A DNA stretch of 64,000 nucleotides, taken from NCBI GenBank assembly GCA_028583605.1, contig CM053325.1, forward strand, positions 46,074,987-46,138,986, read 5' to 3'. The stretch is from Dastarcus helophoroides. Its lineage: Eukaryota > Arthropoda > Insecta > Coleoptera > Bothrideridae. Shown one piece after another: positions 47,700 through 59,210 of the stretch; the first letter of the stretch is position 1; each line of letters begins with the position of its first letter. The notes under the pieces are model-generated. The model ran no database searches, was not told where the DNA came from, and saw only the letters and a program-made list of their open reading frames with translations. Position numbers and translations under genes: made by a program.

Positions 47700-48605
47700 A
47701 TAAACGTGTAGCAGCGGATCATACATCAATAAACTAGCAACAGTTGACGCACCGACGCTTAGCAGACATGGTCACGATAACAAAACAGAAACTTTATTCC
47801 AAGCTCTTATACTAGGTTTGAACATTTATCAGAATTAAAGTTTGAGAACCAAAGACTGGTTTCATTCTTGCTTTAGATCTCGACAATTTGGTAACTCAAA
47901 TTTTCTACAGGTATAAACTTAGAAATGAATGGATTTCGACCGAGCGATTCCTAAGTAAGACTTACCGGCAGGGCCGGTTCTAAGGTTTTGAGCGCCCCAG
48001 GCAAAAGAAGATTTGACACCCTTCCATGCAAGAATATACGAATTTACTGCAAATTAAAACAAAATAGTAAAAAAAGTAAAAAATCAAAATTACACAATAA
48101 AGAAATGTGTAAAAAATGTATTTATTCAAAAAATAATATAAATAGTTTTCTTATAAATAATATTACAATAATTCAATCTGTTGACAATAATAAAATAATT
48201 AGCGTCGTAACCTTTATTTGGCATTATTAAAGAAAAAACAATTTATTCGTTGCTAAAAAATCGATGTCTGATGAAAAATGATCAATTTTAATTTATAAAA
48301 TCTAAAAAAATAATGAACCTAAAAAAATATTTTATTTTTGTATCGACACCCCTCAAAATTTGGCGCCCCGGGTAGTCCCCCGGCTTGACCGCCCCTTTAT
48401 CCGGCGCTGCTTAGCGTGGAGTGGCGGATCATAAGTAGCTAAACTACCAACAGTTGACCCACTGACCTTTAACAGAGATTAGAAGATCATTTTCTATCAG
48501 TAATCTAGTTGAGTTACCAAACTGGTGGGATCTAATAAAAACGAAACCGGTCTCAGGTTTCCAAATTCTGATTCTATAAATGTTCAGACATATTTGTTAG
48601 TGCAT
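47700..48605. repeat. Rearranged satellite pieces around a hAT insertion
   Basis: Pieces of the 374-bp-period repeat lie in mixed orientation. Reversed central parts lie at 47700-47790 and 48411-48480 (both with AGCGGATCAT or GGCGGATCAT and CAACAGTTGAC). A reversed end block lies at 47811-47900 (AGGTTTGAACATTTATCAGA). A forward end block lies at 48521-48605 (TTACCAAACTGG, CGAAACCGGTCTC, AAATGTTCAGAC). Confidence 0.7.
47969..48409. mobile_element. Non-autonomous hAT-like element, 441 bp
   Basis: The ends CAGGGCCGGTTC and, reverse complemented, CAGCGCCGGATAAAGG are GC-rich and inverted. The flanks CTTACCGG and CTTAGCGT agree at 6 of 8 positions, an eroded 8-bp target duplication. CAG-starting ends plus 8 bp fit hAT. 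The interior is AT-rich with no transposase. Confidence 0.65.
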
Positions 48606-48609
48606 TAAA

Positions 48610-51600
48610 ACGGAGAGATTTAACAAACTATCAACAACTCAGTTGGGCATTAACTAATGAAAGACACTGATCTAAAGCTCCATATCTTTTTAAAGTACAC
48701 TTTGGTGGGGTTTTAACTTTTAAAGTTAAATATTAAATGTTGTAGGAATTTCCTCCGTGACTTTAAAATAAAATATTTTTTAAATTTTCAACTTCAACTA
48801 GATCTTTTAGTTAGTGGTAAGTACTTTTTAATTTAGAATGTTGAAGTCTAAGAAATTTTTCCTAATGCTTTGAAATATTAAAAACATTCGTTTAGAACTT
48901 TTAAGTTTTACTAAATCTTTTACTCTTAAACGCTAAAGTGTCGTATCTTTTTTAAATGGGGAATCCAATAACGAATGTAACAAAAATTTCTGAACAACTA
49001 GCTCTAAAGTAATGGAAAATATATTAGAATCGAGTTGCCATTAAAAACAAACATGTAAAAATGTTGTAGTTCATTATTCTATATCATATTTGTCACATAG
49101 TTTACAAAATGTTAACATATAAACTGGAAATTCTAATATTCCATTTAGTTGGACAAGTGCCAAAACGTGATAATCCAAATATGAAACATATCTTCCAAAA
49201 TTGTTTGATTTAATCAGGAGCCACTGATCTAGCGCCGTTCATTAGGCTAAAATACCCAGAGAATAATTAGAGGCTCGCAGTATCTGCTTTGTATCCAAAA
49301 ATTATAATCGCCCAATTCCATATGCCAATTGAAAGCTTTAGAACAATAATAAATAAAAAAGTCTATTAGAAATGCTGATTGACCGAAAATAAAGAATGGT
49401 TACGATGCTGAATCTCTCAAAAAGTTTGAAAAATAGAAAATCTCACCGTCCAGCACTTCATATAACAAGTCAGGCAAAAATTGCATGCCATGAAACATAA
49501 TGGAACTTTAGGTATAATTTAATTGTTGTTTTTTATTAATTAGATACTAAGGAAAACATCTTTAACAAATGCTTCAATATATTTTATTATTTTTACCGAA
49601 AACGTTTGATATTTACGTTAGGGAAAGAAGAAAGCTTAGGAATTTCGATTTTTTTTTACGGTCATCTCATTGAATACGTAAATTAAACCCAAAACTCATT
49701 TGACAATTTGATGTTTTTTTTTTTCGGTTTTTAAGTGAAAAATATGCCTGCAGAGTAGCAGGATGGGTTTTCAACGAAAAATGAAATTTTTCTTTAACAA
49801 AATAATATTGGTGTAAGGTGACAAACATTTTTAAACAGAAATATTTACAAAAAAGTTAAAAGCTTGCAAATAATTTAGAGTTCAAAGAAAATCAATTTTT
49901 GACTATAAGCTCTTTCTTTAAAATTGAAATTTTGATAAAATCTTCAAACATTGACTTTTGTTCAGATTTCTATTATAAAATATCAAACTTTGAAAGTCAG
50001 GCTCACATTTTAATATATGTTTTTAATAAATTTAATTTTTTTTTCGAAAAGGGTTTTTGCGTAAACAAATCATGCGATTTTCTAAGGATTTTCTCTCCCG
50101 AATTTAAATTTTCGAAATAAAAAAAGGAGAAAGTCGAGTATAAAATTAAAATTTTTAAAATAAACTATATTAATATAGCCTTTTTTATTCTGTAAGAGAA
50201 ATTGTGCTTCCATGGAAAACACGACACTGTTTTTAGGAAAAATTAATTTAGAGCTCTGAAAATTCAAGCTAGAAATTAAAGGAATCAAGAAAATTCATCT
50301 TTCGATCTATTATCTCAAAAAAAGTCTAGAATACTTTGTCAAAGAAATGTTGTAAACTTAAGATGACTAAAAAAACTTATGTTACATTGTCTGAAAAGCT
50401 CCACTAAACTTTCATCTGGAGGTGGCATTTTAAAATGGCAATCTAGAATACTAAATTGTTAAGGATATTCGTCCCAAACCTCATACTATTAAATAAATGT
50501 TTGTAAGAATTTTAACAATTAACATAATAAATATTCAAAACGTTAAATTATCACATTACCAAAGAAATGCATTGTGAGTTTTAAATTGATTGGAAGAATT
50601 CTAGGATTCGGTCACGATAAGACATATTTATTGCTGAAAAGCCTTGAAGAAGAATAATTAGATGAGGCCGTGCCATTTCTTGGAAACGCCACCAAAAAAA
50701 TCAAGTATCAAAGAGGTTCAGTTTAAAAGTGTTAAAAAATTCATAAGTGAAAATATTTGTTAATAAAATGCATCTAAATAGTTAAACCTTTATAGGAAGA
50801 GGTATAAAATATTGGGTTTGACGTAAATTTCCAACATAAATAACTAAAGTACTAAAAGCACAAGGAAATTTACTTGAAGCTCCAGATTGTGGAAGAAATC
50901 CATATGTACCCCTTTTTTTAAGAAGATCCATCTAAAATTTGAACTTATTTCGAGCATTAAATTTTAAAGGAACTGATCTGGAGTCTTAAAACTGAAGAAA
51001 ATTCCAAAAAAAATTATCGAAGCCCCAGTTTTATAAAAAGCTTTAGAAAGGCTTATTATTCTTAAAATAAACTTCAAGAGACATTAATCTGGAGAAGTAA
51101 ATATACATCTACGCGGTAATCTATAAGACACTGCCAATCCTTAACAAAGGAGAATTGAAAATCTGGATTTGTGGCAGAATCAAGTAGTGAAGTAAAAGAC
51201 TAATAAAAAAATAAAATTAGCACAACATCGCAAAGAAGATATAAAGAATATCTAGACCTTTTAACTCTCAAGAAATCTATCAAGAATTCTGAAAGCTCAA
51301 AAAAAGTTTATGTATCCTTTTCAACAGATTTTTTTGAGAAACTAAACTCATAGAATAAGCCACAGGCTTTTCACCTCTGATATTGTGGAGGTGGACATAT
51401 TAAGTTAACCTGCCCTGATGTCTTGAATTTGGTTTTTTGTATTTTTAAAATTTTCATTTATTTTCTTGATTTTCTAACTTTATTTCTGAAGGATGGTAAG
51501 CGAAATGTCAAACACTTTTAGCAGTTCTTTGATACGGTTCAATTCCGAAAGAGGTATGCCTTTTACGGATTCTCGTCGTGGAAGCCTTCACAACCAGAAA

Positions 51601-51715
51601 AGTAAATTATTTAGCAAACTTACCTAGAACCTCAAAAGTCCAACGAATTTGTTTCTCAAGAAAACAATATGACACATGTACAATACTTAATTATTAGGAA
51701 AACTTATAATTAAAG
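48610..51715. other. AT-rich intergenic region, no gene seen
   Basis: Short motifs like ACTGATCTGGAGC, AGCTCCAGAT and GAAAAGCTCCA recur at irregular intervals (48665, 49225, 50396, 50878, 50972, 51073). This hints at a very old repeated sequence. No period, gene or RNA could be established. Confidence 0.4.
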
Positions 51716-52072
51716 AGGTTAAAGCAAATAGGGTATAAATGACAGTTTCTTCTTTTTTGAGATATTTGTAAATATCGAAACTTAAGCATGTATTCTTTTC
51801 GAGCAAAAAGAGTGTAAGTGCATTTGGCGAATACTAGCGTCATGTTTGAATCAGTAGATATACCTACTTAGCAATTATCAAAAATCTATTGGTGCAAAAA
51901 GGGTATAAGATCACTTGTACTGGTTTTGCACTCAAGAGTCATCTAATATTTTAAAGATAGATGTGTCATACTGATGTGGTGTTTATATTGATAACGAGTT
52001 GTTAACGGATTTTTAAATTGTTTTTTGTGTGCTTAATCAAATAAACTATAAACTCAGTAAAATTTAGTTTGA

Positions 52073-54690
52073 AAATGAAGAGCAGAGAAGAGAGTGGAGA
52101 GAAGGCAGAATACCAGTATATGGAAAAGAAATTAGAAGACCAGATTACAAGCAGAAGGAAAATTCTACATAGGACACAAAGGCGAAACGCATCCAAGTAA
52201 ACTGTAAGCAGTTAAGAATTTTTAATTATATGTGTGGGTACAAATGTAACGAGAAAATTTCTGAGGCTGATAGACAAGTATTATTTGAAAAATTTAATAA
52301 TTTACCTAGTTATGATTTACATACAGCGCATTTATCATCTTGTATTAGAAAAAAAGTTGCTAGAAGGAAGCAAGGATCTCAAAAAGGCCGAAATTTTGCA
52401 ACAAAAATAATGTTAATCAATAAGCGTGTATGTAAAGTATTTTTTTCTAAAAACGTTTGACATTACCAATAGACGCTTTACTACGGTGTGTGCAAAACTC
52501 ATAGATTAGATATATGTGAGACTGATAAACGGGGAAAAAGGTCGAGTATAAATAAAATTGATGAGAATATTACAAACTCGGTTATTTCTCATATAAAGAT
52601 ATTTCCAAAATACAAGAGGAAAAGACAACATCAACACAAGATACTTATCCTCAGATCTAAGTCTAGCAGAAATGTCTTGTATAGAGAATGCGGCAATAAA
52701 CTAATAAGCCTGCCAGTGGCGTGCATACAATGAAGGCAAAAAGGCATTGCCTACCCTAGTAAAATCAGAAAAGAAAATATAAATGCACTCCTACTCCTAA
52801 ATAAAATTAATTATTCAGCAGACACAGTATTTGGCTTTATTAATACTTTGTTTCTTTTTTCGATCATTAAAAGAGGGTACAAACTTTTAAAATTAATTCA
52901 AGGTTATTGCAAAGTTAACATGAATGCGGTAATATTCCAATGAACAGTCACATTCCATCACAATATTCCCCTGTAGGTGCTCCATAAGCCAAAGGCATAG
53001 GCACCTTACAACAATACCATAGCGCCTATATGGAAATGTAAAGGCAGCACCTTTTATTTGCTAATGTGAATATTGCAGCGACATTTTTGTTATGGTGGAC
53101 GTACATTACATTAGAACTTTCCATTTCGGTAAATCCCCTAGATATTAACTTATAATGCAATTTGTTAGTCTTGTTATCAACGTATACGTTCGTTGTGTGT
53201 TTTGTAGTGTTTATTTAGTACAAACCGAATTCATTCGTTTTATTTTTCTAACAAGCTTTATTCAAGATATTTAATATATACATAGTGTTAAACTGTTCTG
53301 TTACTGTTAGTTTATTGGACTGTTAGTGACGAAAATGCAGTGAAAATGCGATTATGGTGAAAACTGCTTATAGTGACTAAAAAACTTTTATTGTTGTTCA
53401 TAAATACGAAATTACCGCGACAGGCCGTGTTATTTCTCTACTTAAACTTGTGTTTGGATATGTTGGTAAAACAAATGTATGATAATTACAAATAGATTAT
53501 TATTTTTAAAAGAAAAAAATACGTGGACTGAAAAGTTTAATAATTCATAAAGTTTAGTTCCACTTTCAATTTTGCTAATAGGATTCTTGCAACGACTTTC
53601 TGCTCTGTAAGTACACGATAATTTTTGCTACATTACATTTACTCCAACGTTTACTTTTAACTGTATCGGATATCTATTTGTCTACCCTGTCTCAAGTGGC
53701 ACTGCACGCCACTGAAACCTGCCGTTAACCTATCCTATTATCGAAATGTTTTTAACACTGAGTTTAACCTACGCTTTCATAAGCCACACAGTGACACTTG
53801 CTCAATGTGTGACAACTTACAGAATATTATAAATAACTCAGGTAATGAAGAGAATGTGCATGCTGCTAAAGTATCTTTAGAACTACACCAAAGAAGAGCT
53901 CAAAAAGTATGTGATTTGAAAAAAAAATGGATATCGAAAGCAACAAAGATTCCAGGGACACTGTAGTTATATGTTTTTATTTACAAAAAACCCTATCTAG
54001 ACCGCCCTGCTTTCTACATCAAAGGTCTTCTATTTGAAGCAACTTTGGACGTATAATTTTGGCATACATAATTTAATTACTGAAAAGGTTCATATGTATA
54101 CATGGGATGAGACCATGTCTAGTAGAGGGTCACAGGAGATAGGCTCCTATCTAACGCATTTCTTAAAGTTGTTACCATCCAGTATCACTTAATTAATTGC
54201 CTATAGTGACTCATGTGGGAGACAAAACAAAAATAGGAATATTTTTAAAATGTCTATGTTTTTAGTAAAAGCCACTCACATAAAAAAAGTTCATCATAAA
54301 TTTCTGGAGCCTGGCCGCTCATATATGGAGTGCGATAAGGATTTTGCTAGAATTGAAAAGTGCAAAAAACCAAGTTTTAATTCCCGAGAATTGGAGAGAA
54401 GTCATTGCTGGTTCCTGCGAAAAACTAACAGTGCATAGTATGGCCCAAGAGATGTTTCATTATTTTATAAAGTTAAATGAATTAATAAAAGATACAGAAG
54501 GAAGAGCTATTAAGTTTAGAGAAATAACCCACTTTAGGTATAAGCAAGAATTCAAATCGTTTTCCTTTGAATTAAAACCAGTCTTGGCTGATTTTTATCC
54601 ATTCTTAAAATTTATTTGTTTGACAACACCAATTAAATTTGAAAAATGGAAAAATCTACAGAGCCCTTTAGATTACATACCCCCAGTGTA
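52073..54690 (+). pseudogene. DUF7869-like protein gene, split and frameshifted
   Basis: The 5' part (52073-52200) gives MKSREESGEKAEYQYMEKK. 52230-52460 gives MCGYKCNEKISEADRQVLFEKF with a cysteine pair. 52488-52712 gives VCKTHRLDI and YLSSDLSLAE. After the hAT insertion the coding resumes at 53716: KPAVNLSYYRNVFN, FHKPHSDTCSMCDNLQ, AYSDSCGRQNKNRNIF, HHKFLEPGRSYMECDKDFA, and a C-terminal part with FREITHFRYKQEF to TAA near 54690. The D-x-C-GQNKN and DxDFA signatures fit the DUF7869 proteins common in arthropod genomes. Multiple stops and shifts occur (53960-54100, near 54350). It is not functional. The protein's biochemical role is not established. Confidence 0.7.
52713..53714. mobile_element. 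Non-autonomous hAT-type element, 1002 bp
   Basis: The ends CAGTGGCGTGCAT and GTGCACGCCACTG are inverted. The flanks AAGCCTGC (52705-52712) and AAACCTGC (53715-53722) match at 7 of 8 bases, the 8-bp target duplication of hAT. The interior has no transposase-like frame. Coding similarity of the host element resumes directly after it. Confidence 0.85.
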
Positions 54691-55184
54691 ACATTCATTT
54701 TACACAAACATGAACCATGAGGAAGATCCCAAAAGTAAAACAACAGGAAGAAAACGAACATTGAGACCTGAACCCACCATCACTCGAGATGATCATAAAG
54801 AGTCCGACAACGAAATCAACATCGATGACGATGACATAAGTTCTGACTGTGAACTATGACAGTTTGTTATTCTTTTGCCAATAAACACTTTTTGGTAGAA
54901 CTGCATGTGTTTTAATAATACAATCATTGAAATGAATAAATATATTAAACATATTTGTGCAAAAAGGGTATAAATACTTCAAATTTGTGTTTTTACAAAT
55001 ATTTACTTTCTTCGAATATAATAATTTTACTAATAAAATTATACGTGATCTTTTCACATAATTCATTTTACTTAAATTTGTGCCCTTATTATAAAATTTT
55101 AAAAAAGCAATAAACTTTGGAAACCAATTTTTCAAAACTAGATAGGACGTACTTAGACCCCTTTTTGCTCTAACCCCTTCAATT

Positions 55185-56766
55185 CAGGTGCTAATCAGTG
55201 AGAAAATTTATACAGAGCTCTACAAGATCAGACCAAATTTGGTTATTATGTCAGGCTATTGTGTCAGGGTTCTCTTGTCTTTGATTATTTTGATGCGACA
55301 CTAAATTGAATAAAGAAATTGGTTAAATGATCATTGTATTTTAGTATAGAAGTACAATGTGTGGAAATTAGATTACGGTTCAGGGGAAATTAAAAAATAA
55401 CTTTATATTTTTTAATATCAAAACGGTATTCATACTTAAGAATGATCCTTGTATATTTACGTTTAAAACTTATAAAATGAATTATTTGAAAATTAAATTT
55501 ACTTTAATTAGACCAACAAAAGCTAATTAACAAAATCAATTTAGTGTTTGTGATGTCAATCAAAAAATTACATTGCTTCCTGTGTACGCAATAGTTATAT
55601 CTTTTCGTACATTAATAGCGCTGTTTATATTTAATATTATGATTTTGTTGGAGAAGGCAGATCCCGATAGGACTTCCTTGAAAGTTAAGTTGTATGGACA
55701 TTCCCATTTTTTTAAAGATAGTTAACTATATTTTAAAATATAAACTGCTAAATCACGCTAAATATAAGTATTTACACGCCACTAAGGTGAAAATAATTAT
55801 GTAGTTTTGTAAGTTCCTAATAGGCCTAATAAAGATTCTTGGGGAAAATATTTCACAGAACTAGCAGCACAACATTTTCCAATTCATGTATCCGTGGTAA
55901 TAAGAAACTTAATACTTCCGGTTGACTGTCGCAACTACTTTGACGTATACCTCTCGGAAGTATGTAACATCTAGGTTTATGCGATAAAAATGTAGTTTAA
56001 ACTAGTTTCTAAGACAAGAAAGGAGGAGACTGTAAAACAACATATTTCCAGACGGTTTCATAATTCAGTAATGTATAGTATATAATTACATGCTCAATGA
56101 AATTGGCAATGCTATTTAGTATACGATAATGATAAGGTATTTTGATGGAATTTATTGTCTTTTTATATATTTGCTAAAGCCACATGTACAGAACTATTCA
56201 TATAAGAGTATGACCCTCACAATATTCAAATTCGGATGTAAGAGCTTTCTCTAAATGATGATACCATTTCCTACATTTTTAAATTGCCATTATCCCCAAA
56301 ATTCGTCATTGAAAAACGACTACCAATCTCTGTAACTGTCTCTAAGCGCTCTAAAAGTGGCAATTCGTTACCGATTTTTACCATTCTTGTTTTTATCGAT
56401 TTGGAATTTCTCAGAATAGAACGATGTTGATTTTGGAAATGATTGATTAAATAGTTAAAATGTTATTAAAATAACAGTTTATCAAAAAAATATCAAACTT
56501 AATAATCTCATGATTTTATACATATTGTAGGCTAAGTGTGTCTTAGGTACAGTGTAAAAGTACAAAACATTTTATTTCATGAAAATTGTTTTGTGATCTT
56601 TATTGAAATAATGATGAAATTATAACAAGCGTGTCAAAGATAACACGTCAATTTATTTTTATTTCAGAACTATCACCTCCCGAAAAGAATACGAGCCCTA
56701 ACAACTATACCCAATGATTCGAAATGTCTTCTTCTTCTTCACTTCAGGTTTTTGATATTATTGTCT
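55185..56766. other. AT-rich intergenic stretch
   Basis: No gene or defined repeat seen. Confidence 0.45.
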
Positions 56767-56774
56767 GTTACGAT

Positions 56775-57076
56775 CATATATGTAATACTTCTATATGGCG
56801 TGTTGTGTAAAATCGCGACTGCAAAATGCTTTGTCAAAAAGGTGAGATGAAAGTATATGTCGTACTCTTTCAAGGACAAGCATTCATTCATTTATAACGG
56901 GAACACATGACGAGATGGGCGGGAACCATATACTGACGAGAAGAGGGATATTTGAAATAAACTTTGGGATTGGTTAATATATTCTGTCCTTAAAAAAGAC
57001 AAACATATATATCCATCTCGCCTTTTTGATACAAACAAAGGGACAAAACACGCCATATAGAAGTATTACATATATG
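56775..57076. mobile_element. MITE with perfect 30-bp TIR and 8-bp target duplication
   Basis: The ends CATATATGTAATACTTCTAT and its inverse match perfectly for 30 bp. A perfect GTTACGAT direct repeat flanks the element (56767-56774, 57077-57084). It is 302 bp with no coding frame. It inserted at the 3' coding end of the RTE-like LINE. An 8-bp duplication fits hAT or P types. Confidence 0.9.
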
Positions 57077-57077
57077 G

Positions 57078-57425
57078 TTACGATGCGCATCTTTTTCTCA
57101 GCCTACCAATACTTGTTCTTTCAATACATCTATAAAATCTTGCTTTTTCATTTATTTGTTCTACATGTTCTTTCCACTTAATTTTATTTTCTGTTATTTT
57201 ATCGTTTTGAGCAAAGATGTTTAACTCTGTTCTTATATCTCTATTTCTTATTCTATTCAGTTTTGCGCAACCTTTCACTCTCCTAAGAAACTTGATCTCT
57301 TGTGCTTGTATTCTACTGTCTTCTTTTTTTTTGTCATTGTCCCTGTTTCGTATTTTTGGCAGATATTTTGTATTTCTTTTGTAAGGTATACATGTGTCTT
57401 TATAGATCGCCTTCTGTTTCTGCAA
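57078..57425 (-). pseudogene. LINE ORF C-terminal segment
   Basis: 115 codons after the YADD region. They end with the characteristic helical tail EIKFLRRVKGCAKLNRIRN, NKIKWKEHVEQ and GRLRKRCAS. The last residues abut the MITE at 57076. A frame change separates it from the palm region. Confidence 0.8.
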
Positions 57426-57436
57426 AAAGTACTAGG

Positions 57437-57982
57437 TCATCGGCATATAAAAGGGAGTTTAAGATGATATGCTGATCTAGGTATGTTCCTGTAGAAAGTT
57501 TCATTTTCCATTCTTTTATAATGTTGTCTATGTATATGTTGAAGAGAATTGGCGATATGCATAGTCCCCTCTGACTTCTTTATTTGTTGTTATTTCTTTA
57601 CTTAGTTTTCCGTCTATATCTACTAGGATTGCAGTGTTAATGTATAAACTTTGTATCGTTCGTATAAAGTGTCTTCCTGTTCCTCTATAATATTCCATAA
57701 TTTGCAACTGTTTACATTGTCAAAAGCTTTCTCAAAGTCTATAAAACTTATATAGGTTTCTCTGTTGTATTCTCTGTGTTTTTTTATGATTTGTTGTATT
57801 GTGAATATTCCATCTATTGTTGATCTGCCTTTTTTAAAACCTATTTGTTCTTCCTCTACTAACTCTTCTGAAATTACTTTCAATCTGTTATTTAGTAATC
57901 TGGCGTAAATTTTATAAGCCATATCTAAAAAACTAATTCCACGATAGTTTTGAGGATTGTTCTTGTCGCCTTTTTTAAGCAA
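57437..57982 (-). pseudogene. LINE reverse transcriptase
   Basis: 57623-57982 encodes LKKGDKNNPQNYRGISFLD, EEQIGFKKGRST and SFIDFEKAFDNV, the fingers and the first catalytic Asp of non-LTR reverse transcriptases. A shifted frame carries LCISPILFNIYID and the catalytic YADD at 57437-57448. It copies LINE RNA at the nicked chromosomal target. The catalytic motifs are intact, but the frame is broken near 57620 and again beyond YADD. Confidence 0.88.
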
Positions 57983-58332
57983 TGAGATTATTTTTGCTTT
58001 TCTCCAGTTGTCAGGAGTAATATCAGTTTTCCAACATTCGTTGGTGTAATAGTCTCAGGTGCAACATTAGTTTGCCATGTTTCTATGCCTGTTGCTTTTC
58101 TGTTTTTTGTAGATTTAAGAACTTCTGTCAGTTTAGCTACGTCTATGTCATCCAGATCTTTTACGTTTCCGTCTTGAATCGTGGTTTCGTCTACGTTTTC
58201 ATCATACCAGAATTATCTGTAATACTCCACCCATTCTTTTTCATTTATGTTGTTTGTTTGTATTTTGTCATGTTTTTGTTGTTTAAAGATTTCATTACTT
58301 TGTATGTTAAAGTTTGTCTTTTTCTATATTAC

Positions 58333-58629
58333 TTATATGTCGATCCCAGGATTCTTCATTTGCTTTTTATGTTCATTTTGGTTATTAAGATCTTGTTTAT
58401 AAGATTTTTGTTTACCTTGTATTGCTTTTTTTACTTTAGTCGACCATATTTTTTGTCTTTCCTTTTTTCTAATTTTCTTCTTTTTACCCAAAACTTCACC
58501 TGACCTTTTTAGAACTGCTCGTGTTAAACTTTGTAATTCTTCATTTATGTCGTCTTTTGTTTTTTCAGGTTCTAATATATTGTTTAATCTATCATGATAG
58601 AGCTTTTTATGCTTTTTTTCTTCCAACAA
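58333..58629 (-). pseudogene. LINE linker between endonuclease and RT
   Basis: 98 codons rich in Lys and Glu (KHKKLYHDRLNNILEPEKT, LTRAVLKRSGEVLGKK), located between endonuclease and RT. This matches the basic linker of RTE-type ORF2. Frames on either side are shifted. Confidence 0.65.
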
Positions 58630-58700
58630 ATATACTTTAAAGAGTTTTTCATTTAGAATTTTTATTGGTTTAGTAATTGTATTTCACATTTTATAAATTT

Positions 58701-59210
58701 TTATACTTGAAATGACCTAGAGTGATTTGAACCTATATCTAATCCTCTGTATATTCTTGTGTCTTTTACTGGATCGGCTAATTTGTTACTCGTGATAATG
58801 TAATCTATAATTAATTTTTGTCCTCTAGCTGACCAAGTGAACCTGTTTATGTATTTATTTTTTTCTGAATAAGCTGTTTGTTCTCTTAAGCTTATTAAAA
58901 GCGGCAAGGTCTTGGAGTAATTTTTCATTTTCGTTGCATATGTCTTCTCCGTAACATCCAACTATATTTGGTATGGGTATATTTCCGATAAAGTTCTTTT
59001 AGCACTATTTACTTGGTCAGTTTTATTGTATTTATTCATAGTAGACTGTAGTTTTTCGTAAAAGGTTTTAGATTCATCCGTTTTTCCATTTTCTGGTGCA
59101 TATATGCCAATAAATGTTACATTTCCTCTTTCGAAATTTATTCTTGTTGTAATGATACGTTCGTTTACACATTCAAAATTTTTTATATTCTTCTCCCATC
59201 TTTTGTGTAT
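58701..59210 (-). pseudogene. LINE endonuclease, second part
   Basis: It continues the endonuclease with IHKRWEKNIKNFECVNERI, TFIGIYAPENGKT and, in the next frame, QKLIIDYIITSN and IGSNHSRSF, the C-terminal SDH-like site of APE-type nucleases. Frames break near 58961. The upstream part lies across the foldback at 61467-61729. Confidence 0.85.

Larger units (their letters stand above)
51719..55180 (+). mobile_element. Decayed DNA transposon with DUF7869-like gene
   Basis: The left end (GGTTAAAGCAAATAGGGTATAA) and right end, reverse complemented (GGTTAGAGCAAAAAGGGGTC), are similar inverted termini. GCAAAAAGGGTATAA recurs internally near both ends (51894, 54960). Termini next to TTAA (left) and CTAA (right) would suit a TTAA-targeting superfamily such as Kolobok, but this is inference. 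The gene inside (52073-54690) encodes a DUF7869-like protein. A hAT-type element at 52713-53714 splits it. Confidence 0.55.

Noticed and set aside
58072..58503. 143-codon plus-strand frame with membrane-like composition
   Set aside because: It overlaps the LINE linker and is antisense to lysine-rich coding sequence.
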